Shown here in pieces: positions 52,080-63,100 of a DNA stretch of 63,939 bases. The DNA is taken from the NCBI GenBank assembly GCA_964551645.1, contig CAZKDV010000003.1:1-63939 (forward strand). Reading direction: 5' to 3'. Made by a program: the position numbers and the translations under genes. The DNA comes from CAZKDV01 sp964551645. Lineage in GTDB: Bacteria > Bacteroidota > Bacteroidia > Bacteroidales > DTU049. The notes beneath the pieces were generated by a model, which was given only the letters and a program-made list of their open reading frames with translations, did not search any database and was not told where the DNA came from. Each line of letters starts with the position of its first letter. The first letter of the stretch is position 1.

Positions 52080-52580
52080 TTAGTATAGTTCAGTAAATTC
52101 ATAGGAATTGCCTGACCAGTCTAAAAACCTGACTAAATCACTTGTTTTGATTATAAGTGAGGCAGTATTATCATTGGGGTGAAAACTGATACTTTCAGAT
52201 TGTAAAAGGTTTTTGTCAAGAAACACATAAACATGTTTTTGTAAATCGTTGACAAGACCAAAGACAGAAACACTACCCGGATAAAGACCGAGATGGGTCA
52301 ACATTCGCTTTTCTGATGCAAAACTCAGTTTTCCTTGTTTGAGTCTTTGTTCTAAATCGCGTATTTGTAAAATATAATCGCAATCTAAAATTACTAAAAT
52401 GTGCTTGTTGCCTTTGTGATTTCTAAAAAAAAGATTCTTACAATGCTGCGCTTCTAAATCTTTCCAATATTCTCGGGCAATTTCTACTGTGGGTGCAGGA
52501 GGATGTTCATAATAGTCATAAGAAATATCAAGTTCTTTTAGTGCTTCGTAAACTTTTGTGTCTCCTCTGCGTTTTGTCAT
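52080..52580 (-). CDS. prolyl-tRNA editing protein ProX (YbaK/EbsC family)
   Basis: A 166-residue trans-editing deacylase of the ProXp-ala/YbaK group that hydrolyses mischarged tRNA-Pro. Family landmarks are YEHPPAPTVEIA near the start, CKNLFFRNHKGNKHILVILD in the middle, and GLYPGSVSVFGLVND near the end. Its presence fits the window's ProRS, which lacks the INS editing domain. It is a short gene convergent with rplY. Which amino acid it removes (Ala or Cys) is not certain from sequence; Ala is the usual target of this subgroup. Confidence 0.9.
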   Translation of the reverse strand: MTKRRGDTKVYEALKELDISYDYYEHPPAPTVEIAREYWKDLEAQHCKNLFFRNHKGNKHILVILDCDYILQIRDLEQRLKQGKLSFASEKRMLTHLGLYPGSVSVFGLVNDLQKHVYVFLDKNLLQSESISFHPNDNTASLIIKTSDLVRFLDWSGNSYEFTELY

Positions 52581-52609
52581 AACATTTTGATTATGAGTTA
52601 GTTAATAGC

Positions 52610-53545
52610 CTATTTATTATCAATATGTATGGTTTCGTCTATAACATACATGGGTATGCCTTTAACCTTATTGCTAATGTTGAAAATGTATTCGGCTAAA
52701 ATCCAAATCAATACGAACAAGAAGCCTAAAAGCATATAATTGAAAGCTGCAAGCCATTCAAGGAGCTTGTAAAACTCATTGTTGAATATAAAGTTGTACA
52801 TCAGATATGCGAGGAATATAAAACCGCTAAAAATAACAAACAAGCCGACAAACAAACCCAGGCGGAGAGGAATGATAGAAAAACTTAGCATACCTTTTAG
52901 CGCAAATCTCAGCATTTTAAGCCAACTAAACCCGGTTTTTCCCGAAACCCTCTCAGGTCGCTCATATTCTACTATGGAATAAGAAAAACCCAACCACGGC
53001 AAAATTCCTCTAATATAATCTGTATTCATATTGTTTTCTCGAATAACATTTAAAACCTGTTTGTCCATTAAGCGAAAATCACCAATATTGGCAGGCATTT
53101 TTACTTCAGATGAAAATGATAGTATTTTATAATGTATAAGGGCAGTAGTTTTTTTCATAAACTTGTCCTTGCGTATGGTGCGTTTTGCGTAAACAACTTT
53201 GCTTCCTTCTTCCCATTTTCGTATCATTTTATCAATTACTTCGGGAGGATCTTGAAAATCGCAATCCATAGTAATTGTTGCATCACCTTTTGAATGTTTT
53301 AATCCGGCAGTAATAGCTGCTTGATGTCCGAAATTGCGGGTAAATGAAATTATTTTTACTCTTGTGTCGCTTTGGGATAATAATTTGAGAATCTGTAAGG
53401 AATTGTCAGAACTACCATCATTTATGAAAATAATTTCATATTGCAAATCACTTAGTTTACTAAATATATCTACAATTGCTTGATGTATGTTTTCAATGTT
53501 TTCTTCTTCATTGAAAACAGGAATTACTATTGAGACAATTTTCAT
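52610..53545 (-). CDS. glycosyltransferase family 2, GtrB/DPMS-like
   Basis: A 311-residue enzyme with the GT2 catalytic domain: VIPVFNEEENIENI, IIFINDGSSDNSLQIL, TRNFGHQAAITAGL and the metal-binding DxD in MDCDFQDPPEVI. The C-terminal 90 residues hold two membrane helices. This layout matches bactoprenol-phosphate glucosyl/mannosyl transferases (GtrB, DPMS-like) that make lipid-linked sugar for surface glycans. Partner flippase or third gene of a Gtr cluster is not adjacent. It has its own promoter. Confidence 0.9.
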   Translation of the reverse strand: MKIVSIVIPVFNEEENIENIHQAIVDIFSKLSDLQYEIIFINDGSSDNSLQILKLLSQSDTRVKIISFTRNFGHQAAITAGLKHSKGDATITMDCDFQDPPEVIDKMIRKWEEGSKVVYAKRTIRKDKFMKKTTALIHYKILSFSSEVKMPANIGDFRLMDKQVLNVIRENNMNTDYIRGILPWLGFSYSIVEYERPERVSGKTGFSWLKMLRFALKGMLSFSIIPLRLGLFVGLFVIFSGFIFLAYLMYNFIFNNEFYKLLEWLAAFNYMLLGFLFVLIWILAEYIFNISNKVKGIPMYVIDETIHIDNK

Positions 53546-53559
53546 ACTAGTTGTTTTTA

Positions 53560-53588
53560 CAAAGATACATTAATATCAGATTAATCAA
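53560..53588 (-). promoter_or_regulatory. promoter for the GT2 gene
   Basis: Minus-strand TATCTTTG (53560-53567) ends 14 nt before the ATG. A minus-strand TTG at 53586-53588 lies 18 nt upstream. Confidence 0.55.
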
Positions 53589-53824
53589 CATTAGACACCT
53601 ATAAATGTATATTGTTTAGACATAAAAATAATAAAAATTTTATTTCATTAGGTTAACAATCTGTATGATTTTTGTAAATTATTTTTTAATTATACTTCTA
53701 TATCTATTTGATTATCAGTTATATACTTTTATTAAAATATGTTTTTTAAAAAACTATAAAAAAAAATATCAATATGACTAATGTTTTAACATTCTGTATT
53801 TCAGCGCTTTACAAAATATAAATT

Positions 53825-53847
53825 CTGTAAAAAAATCTTTTTTACAG
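53825..53847 (+). repeat. perfect inverted repeat in the 565-nt gap upstream of the giant surface protein
   Basis: CTGTAAAAAA (53825-53834) and TTTTTTACAG (53838-53847) form a 10-bp stem with a 3-nt loop. It lies about 200 nt before the promoter of the giant gene. The rest of the gap from 53589 to 54019 shows no gene. The repeat could be a regulator site or a transcription end. Confidence 0.5.
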
Positions 53848-54019
53848 GCAAATATTATCTGATGAAATTTTTTTGTCGAACTAAATGTTGTTCTTGTCTA
53901 TAAAAGACAATAATCTCTTAAATGTTTGATATACACTAAGATAGGCGATGAATAGATTGAAAATAGCGACAAGGAGAGCTAATATATCGTAAAAAATTTC
54001 TATTTTAGTACTATTTTTT

Positions 54020-54050
54020 TTTGATTTCTTACATTTTTATTGTATATTTG
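54020..54050 (+). promoter_or_regulatory. complete Bacteroidota promoter for the giant T9SS protein
   Basis: TTTG (54020-54023), a 19-nt spacer, TATATTTG (54043-54050). Both elements and spacing match consensus. The ATG is 60 nt after the -7 box. Confidence 0.8.
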
Positions 54051-54110
54051 TAAGTTGGTTTAGCTAAGTGAACCAAAAACATAAAGAAATTTAATTTAAT
54101 TCAATTTATT

Positions 54111-57100
54111 ATGAAAAAATTTTTACAAACGCTTGAAATTGCAAAACAAATCTCAATTATCACTCTTTTGATTTGTTTTATTTTTGTTGGAAATCTGTTT
54201 GCCGAAACAAACGGAGAGGCAACTTCAAACAAATCTTTTGTTGAAGTTAAAGATAATGGGGTGCTGGCTTGGTCTTTTGATAAACAAAACAATAGCAAAC
54301 CAGAAGGCAAACCAACAAAAAAGATTGCAAATAAACTCATTAAGGAGTATAATGATGTGATGATTCCGCTTGAATCATATCCTTGTGAAGGGGAACCTCA
54401 AAAAGCTACCGTAATGCCTACAAATACGGTTTATGCAGGTGTAAGCCAAACTACGGCATTATATCTTAGCGGATTAACAGAAGATGATTTATCTTTTCAA
54501 TGGAAAGTATCTGACTCCCCCGGAGGTCCTTATGCTGATATTGCCAATGCAATTAGTGAAACCTATACTGCTCCGGGCTTAGGGAGCAATGGCACTGCCA
54601 AGTATTATGTTTGTGAAGTTACTTGTGATAATACAGGAGATAAAACATTATCTCGAGAAGCATCTATTAAAAGAATAGCCGCTTATTGTAGTGTAAGTGG
54701 GAGTTCTCATGCATGTGCGATAGGGAATAATTTTGCAATTGCGAAAGTAGAAGTTGGCTCTACAGTTCTTATTAATCAAGGTTGTGGCAGTAAACTATCA
54801 AAATTTTACTGATAAGGTTGTTAATGTAATGCAAGGAGAAACTTATCAATTGAGAATTACAAAAACAGGTGCAAATTATGCAACTTATAATCGTGCTTTT
54901 GCCGATTGGGATTTAAGTGCTACATTTGAAACTCCTGAAATGTTAGTTAATCAAACTATTTCGTCAGGCGGTAATACAGTTATAACAACTAATTTTACAG
55001 TTCCAATGACATCTGAATTGGGGCAGGTTAGATTAAGAGTTGCTACTTCATATAGTAGCCAAGTTGGTTCTGGTGCTTGTTCAGTAAATCAAGGTCAAGT
55101 TTGCGATTTTACATTATATGTTGTGCCTCGCCCTCCTTGTGAAGGTATGCCCACAGCAGGCAATGCTTCTGCTGCTCAATTTAGTTTATGTCCCAATGAG
55201 AATACTACAATCAGTTTAAACGGATACACTAATGACGAAGGTGGTATTGAATTTAGATGGCAAACTTCAGAAGACGGTGTAAACTTTACCAATATCACAA
55301 CAGGAACAGGTTTTACTCAAAATCAATATACAACTCCTAATTTAGTTAATAATACAACAAAAGATAGTGTATATCATTACAGATGTGCCGTAATTTGTTC
55401 TTACACCAATGACTCAGCATTTTCTAATGTTGTTCCGGTAACTGTCAATCCGGCTCCTGTTGTCAGAATTAATGGAGAGCCTTCGCCTTACGATGCAAGT
55501 ATTTGTTATGCTGGCGATCCGGATAATATTCAACTTTCATTAACTAATTTGTCTGCCGGCTCAACCTCATATACTTGGGCTCCGGCTACGGGTTTAAGTG
55601 CCACAACGGGTGCAACGATTATTGCTAATCCTGATAATTCTCAAACATATACTGTAACTGCCACTGCTAATGGATGTTCTAGTACAGCAACAGTTAATAT
55701 AAATGTCAATCCGACAACGCTTGTGTTTAATCCGACATCGGCTGAAATATCCATATATGAAACTATTCCTTTAAGTGTTTCATCAACATCAATAAATGGT
55801 AATATCATATATACATGGTCAGATGCTCCAAGTTTGGATACAGATGTTGGAAGCACGGTTCAAGCAACACCACTTTCAACAAGGACTTATACAGTTACTG
55901 CAACTGACGGAGAAGGCTGTTATCGTACGGGCGATGTGTCGGTTAGTGTTAATTGTTATCCCTCAGAAGATGCAAGTAATTTAAGTTTTTCAAATATCGA
56001 AACCAATAAGCTTGATCTTACTTTTGACAGAGGAAATGGAGAAAAAGTTGTGGTTATTGCCAGAGCCGGTTCTGCGGTAAATGCTGTACCTACTGATAAT
56101 ACTGCTTATACTGCCGATGCCAATTTTGGCTGGGGCGATGAAATAGGCAATGGTAATTATGTATTATATGTAGGCGATGATGCAGACGAAGTTAGTTTTA
56201 CTGTTACTGGTTTAACCGAACTAACTACTTATCATTTTGCTATTTATGAATATAGAGTTAGTCCTGAAATTTGCTACACTATAACTCCGCTTATAGGCAA
56301 TATACCTACACCAACTCTGCAATGCGACCCTCCGACAAGCAAAACATCAAATGCAAGCGTAAGTAATATTACATACACTACTGCTGATGTAAGCTGGACA
56401 AGAGGAAATGGAGATTATGTTCTTGTTGTTGCTGCTCCGATTACGGTTAATTTTACACCCGAAAACGGAGTACAATACGAAGCCAATGCTTCGTATATAG
56501 ACGGAGAACAAGTCGGAAACGGCAGAGTGATATATAAAGGAAGCGGAACAAATGTTTCATTGTCCAATTTGCCAACAGGTACAAACTTTAGTATTGCATT
56601 TTTTGAGTTTAACTCTTATGATTATGATGTACCTTGTTATAATAAATCAGCTTATACATATTCATTCTCTTCACCTTCCGATTGTTACCGAACAATTGCT
56701 TCTGGTGATTGGGAAGATATTTTAATTTGGGAAAAACAATTAATGTGTGTTGGTGGTTGGATACCAGCAGCAGAAATTCCAAGTTTCAACTCTTCTACAG
56801 TTACAATTAGCGAAGGACACCAAGTGCTTATTAATGAAGATATTACACTTGACGAATTGAAGATTGAAGAAGGTGCTGTTTTAACAATTGACCAAGGTGT
56901 GGAAGGACACTTTAATTATGCAAGCGTGAAAGACTTGGTTGTTAATGGCGGAACTTTGGTTAATAATGGTATTTTGACTTATCACGAATCAGTGCAAGCT
57001 GAATTTAACGAAGGTTCAACATACATCCACAATCAAAACGGAGGTAAATTGCCAACAGCTATTTGGGGTGATAATTCAAATTGTAATATTACTGGAATGA

Positions 57101-60100
57101 TAGCTACTGTTCCTACTAATCTAAAACAAAACTTCTATAATTTCTTATGGGATTGCGAAGGACAAACAGGTGTTGCAGGTTTTGACGATAATAACTTCCC
57201 ACAACAAATTAGAGGTGTAGCTGATTTTAAAAAAGCAGGAGCAAGTTCACAATGTAACTTTAATGCTCTTAGAACATGGTCGGGCGACTTGAAAGTTGGA
57301 ATTAGAGCATTAGTTATGATTTCTTCAACCCCTACAGGTACTTTTACTGTTAGAGACCTTACTTTATATGGAAATGTAAGCAATGCAAGATTGTTAACTA
57401 ACAGTTCAGGAAATGTTCTTACAATGAATATTAGAAACTTGACTATTGAAAATCAAGGCATCTTAGACTATAATGGTCTTAACACAAATGCAACAACAGT
57501 TAATGTTAGTGGCGATTTAACAATAAACACAGGTTCGATAATTGTTAGTAGCAGTAATACTAGCGGAACTAATTCAATCTTTAATTTCAATGGAACAACA
57601 CAACAAAATGTAAATATAACGGGAACTGGAAGTATTTATGGTGTTAGTGGAAGATTGATTAATTTCAGAACACTTGCCAATTCAATAGTGAATTTTGAAA
57701 CTCCATTTATTATAGGTTCTTCAGGTGCTTATGTTTCATTTGCCGTAAATGCCAGTTCTACTATTATGATACCGCATCCACAAGGTATAACTACAACAGG
57801 AGAAACAGGAAGCATACAAACCAAGGGGACAGGCAGTAGCAGAACTTTTGCTGTTAATGCTAACTACATATATACGGGAACAACAGGTCAAGTTACCGGA
57901 AATGCCCTTCCGGCTAACCCAACAGGAAAAATTACTGTTAAACTTTCAGATGACGGAATACTCAAATTGTCACAAGCCACTACAATTAGCATAGCTAACG
58001 GTTTGACACTTGAAAAAGGTTCTTTACAATTGGATAATCTCAATTTAAGCCTTACAGGAGTGGGAAGTATCGCAGGAACATTTGACGATACTAAAAAGAT
58101 TATCACAAATGGAACAGGACAATTATTAATGCAAATTCCGACAAGCGGTTTGCCAATTACAAAATTGTTCCCAATAGGTGATGTAGATTATTATTCTCCA
58201 GCATCTTTGAATTTTACTCAAAACTCTGCTGTTTTGACGGTAGGTGCTAAAGTTGCTCCCGAAGTTCATTCTTCAATAGGAGTTTTGGAGGGAAATAAAT
58301 TAAGTCGTTATTGGAGTTTTACAACTTCAGGTAGTGGCACATATACATACAAACCATCATTTACTTATGCAGATACAGACATTATTGGTAGTGAAGCATC
58401 AATGAAGCCAAACAGATATAATGCAGAAGAATATCCTGAGTGGTCAGTATATGCAGGTGGTGCCGAAAATAATGTTTTAGCATGGACAGATGAATTAAGT
58501 TCAAGCGTTGACGCATTGCACAATAGCGATTTTACTGGAAAACAAGACGCATGTTTGGCTCCAACACAACAACCCGGTGCTGTTAGCTTGGGTGCAAGTA
58601 CATTCAACACTCAAGTTCTAAATTGGGCTTCAATTGGTGACGGAACTGCCGGAGTATTAGTTCTTGTAAAAGAAGGTTCTCCGATTACCGTAGGTCCATT
58701 GCATGCAACTATTTATGATGCCAACCCTATTTTTGGCTCAGGCGACCAAATACTTACAACAGGTGCTTATGTGGTATATAAAGGCACAAATACTACGGTT
58801 ACGGTAACTAATCTTGAACCTTTAAAAACATATTATTACCAAATTTACGCATACAATAGCCTTGAAAATCCTTGTTATTTAATTCCGACAACAGTTTCTG
58901 GAAGTTTCAATTCAGCTTCTTGTCATCCGGCAACACAAGCAAAATCACTTGTAATTTCTTGTGTCGAAGAAAAAGAACTAACTTTTGAATTTGAAAGAGG
59001 AAACGGAAATGCAGTTATTGTACTTGCAAAAGAAGACGGAGCAGTTGATGCCGAACCTCAATATAATACAGAGTACATAGGCAATCCGGTGTTTGGTGGT
59101 GGTTCTGAACTTGGAAGTGGAAACTTTGTTGTATATAATGGATACGAAGAAGGAAATGTTAGCGTAAAAATCAGCGGTTTGCAAGCCGGCAAAACATATC
59201 ATTTCCAAGTGTTTGAATATAATATCAATCCAAGTTGTTATAATGTGTTTTCTGCTCCTACAATCAGTCAGGGAACAAGATTACCCGCAAGCTATGTGTC
59301 AAGTACAACAACTCAAAATACCACACCTATAAATCCGGGTACTATTAATCAGCAAATTATTGGTTTGAGTATAGTTATCAGCGGAAATAACGACCCATCT
59401 GCGTTTATTAATTCCATTACTTTTAGCACACAAGGATCTTCACATGTAAATGATATTCAAAGAGCACGAATTTTCTACACAGGAACAAGTAGCGTGTTCT
59501 CGCCAACAACTCAATTTGGAGAAACCGTAGAAAAAGCTGAAATTAACCAAACTTATACACATGCTGTAAATGGAAGCATGGCATTAACAACAGGCACAAA
59601 CTATTTCTGGATTGCTTATGATATACCTGAAAGTGCAACTTTGGGCAACTGGATTGATGCCATTTTAACTTCGTTTAATATTACCGATAATACAGGCACA
59701 TCTGATAAAACACCGGCTATAACTACCCCTACAGGGTATAGAGTGATTACAGCAAGTTCAGGTGGAACAATTGCAACTGCATCATGTACAGTATCAGGGT
59801 CTAATGGATATGGAGAGGCTATGTCTTCTTGGAAAATAAATGGACATACATATTCTTCTTCTAATTATAATGTTGGATATGATAACAAGACATCAGAACC
59901 TGCCGCAACAGTTAGTCCGGGAGAAACTTATACTTTACAATTTTCTTATAGTAGTGTTTGGGGAGCATTATGGGCATATATAGATTGGAATGGAAATGGT
60001 GCTTATGTTGCTGGAGAGAAAATTATTGATGAGATGTATAGTACTAGTGGTTCAATTCAATTAACCATACCTGCAGATGCAAAATTAGGTCCTGTTAGGG

Positions 60101-63100
60101 TTCGTTTTATTATAGGAGAAAATGCCCCTGGTGCTACTGCTTGTAGTTCTAGTGGTTTAAGCCGACATGGTGCAGATTATACATTAATTATTGGTTCTAC
60201 TGAACCAGAGGTTGCTTGTGAAACTCCTCTACCAGAGGTTACTACACCTATAAACTATGAAATAGGAGATACTCCTTCACAATTAAGTGCAATAGGAGAT
60301 AGTTTAAAATGGTACACCACAATTACAGGAGGAACAGCTTCGGCTACTGCACCTACTCCAAGCACAAGCACTTATGGCACAAGTATGTATTATGTTTCAC
60401 AAACTGATGGCTGCGAAAGCCCAAGAGTGCAAATAGCGGTTAATGTTAATTCATCAATAGACTGTTTCACTTGTGAGCCACCAACTGTTCAGGCTACAAA
60501 TATGCAGCTAATTGACAGAGACGAAGACTTTTTGCAAGTACAGTTTACTCGCGGAGGTGGTACTCATGCAATTGTAATCGCAAGAGAAGGCTCACCCGTA
60601 ACGGCAGCTCCGGTGTTTGATACCGATTATAGTGCAAATAGTGAATTTGGTGGCGGTTCAGAATTAGGTTCGGGCAACTTTGTGGTTTACAATGGTAATG
60701 ATGTAGGTGTTGTAACACTTAATGTTACAGGCTTAACAGCGGGCAAAACTTATTATTTCGTAGTTTACGAATATGATGCTTTGCCAAATTGTTATTCATA
60801 CTTGCCTCTGCAAAGCAATTTCACCACTCTCGACCCAATGGTTTATGTTTCAAGTACGCTAACTCAAAACAACACCAACACTACAAATATTGGAACAATA
60901 AATCAGGAGATTATTGGATTGCAAGTAGTTACTTCAGGAGGCGAACCTTATGCAACTCTAAATTCTATTACATTTAGCACTAATGGAACAACAAGTGCAG
61001 CCAATGATATTGCAAATGTTAAAATATTCTATACAGGCACTTCGTCAACATTTGCAGCTACTAACCAATTTGGAGCTACTGTTTCGGGAGCTAATATACC
61101 TTCAGGTGCAAGCACTTATACAGTAAACGGTTCTCAAGATTTGTCTGAAGGCACTCACTATTTTTGGGTAGCTTATGATATATCTAATATGGCTACTGTG
61201 GGTGATTTTGTAGATGCCGAAATGCCAAGTATCAATATTACTGATGCAAGTGGAGTAAATGATGTAAACCCGTCTAATAATCCACCAGCAGGCAAAAGAG
61301 AAGTAGTACAAACGAATTATTGTATTCCGTATCCAGGTACTACACAAGAAAGACATAGATTAACAAAAGTTGTGTTTAGCGGTGATGGTTCAACATTCAA
61401 TTATGATAATTCACCCGGTAGCAATACTCCTGAATATGAGTTTAACTCTTATACAGGCGAAGTTGTACAAGGAAATACTTATACCTTATCTGTTACACGG
61501 GGAACAGGTGGATATAGTGAGCCTTCTACGATAAGCGTTTGGGCTGATTGGAATAATAGTGGCAACTTTGCTGATGTTCCAAATAATCCTGAAGAATATA
61601 TTATGCAGGCTGCATATTTGTCCGAAGGAGGTTCAAATACTGCACAGGTATTAGTTACAATCCCAAACAATATTTCACTTGGAAATCACAGAATGAGAGT
61701 TTGGGTAAGATTTGATAGTTACTTGAATTCAATTTCACCTCATGACCCATGTGCCATAGGTGTAGGCGGTTTGTTTGGTTCAGACTTCGGACAAATAAAA
61801 GACTTTAACCTTAAAGTTGTTGCCCCTATCGTTGACGAATGTGCAAGTCTTGTGTTTCCTTTAAATGCTTCACTTAATAATAATCTTAATTCTGTATTGG
61901 AATGGACAGCAGTTGAGGGAGCTGAAAGTTATAATGTATATTTCGGCAAAACAAATCCTCCGGCTTATGTTACTACAACCTTGGCAACTACATATCTGCC
62001 ATTTATTGCAGATTATAATTCCACTTATTATTGGAGAATTGAGCCTATAGTTGATGGTAATGTATCAGTAGATTGCGATGTATGGTCATTTAAAACTAAG
62101 GCTCTTGAATGTCCGGTTATTCAGATGCCAGAAGATGGTGCAAGCGAAGTAGAATTGACGCAAGTTCTATATTGGGAACCTATGGCAGGTAATGTTTGGT
62201 ATAATGTTTATTTTGGAACTGAAAATCCGCCACCATTAGTAGTAACTTGTTCAGATAGCTTATTCTCAAGTTTCTATAACCCGGGTGAATTAGACCTGAA
62301 CACAACTTATTATTGGATGGTTGTTCCAAAAACGCCAACGACAGACATTGAAAGCTGTGATGTGTATTCATTTACAACTATTGTTGAGCCTTCATTGTTA
62401 GATTTAACATGGAAAGGTAGTGTAAGTACAGAATGGAACAATCCGCTAAATTGGGAACCTAATGTTGTTCCTACTTCAACAAATAATGTTACTATTCCGA
62501 GTACTTATACTAATCCGCCAATTGTTAATGTTCCAAAACAAGCACCTGCTCGTTCAAGCAATTTAACAATTAATTCTAAGGCAGTTTTAACAATTGCTCC
62601 TGACAAGGCTTTGACAGTTCATGGAGATTTAACCAATAGCGGTACTCTACATATCCGTTCTGCTCAAGATCCTAATGAAAGTATCCATTACACACAAGAT
62701 GGTTCTTTGATAGTTTTGGGCAACAGAAGTGAAGGTACTTACAAGATAGACAGATTCTTTAGCGGTTCATTTTGGCACATGGTTTCAAGTCCGATTACTG
62801 ATGCCAAAGCTAATGTGTTCACTAACTTATGGTTGCGTGATTATGACGAATCTCAAAATGCTTGGGGTGCTTTTGTAACCAATTTATCAACACTTTTAAC
62901 AGTCGGAAAGGGCTTTATAGTTTGGTCTTATGATGCAACTGATTTAAGAACATACAATGGTTTAATCAATCACGGAACTATTCCTATGAGTATTCAATAT
63001 TCAACTATAATTGCTCCACATCAAAGAGGCTGGAACTTAGTAGGTAATCCTTATCCTTCAGCCATTGATTGGACAATTGAAGGTGGCTGGGAAAAAACTA

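Noticed and set aside
54101..54340. 79-residue minus-strand frame opposite the start of the giant gene
   Set aside because: Antisense to a signal peptide and coding region with a consensus promoter; no family pattern.
54754..54812. independent start of a separate gene for the long second frame
   Set aside because: The apparent first residues are out-of-frame reading of the upstream gene, there is no signal peptide there, and the GEVED domain spans the junction.
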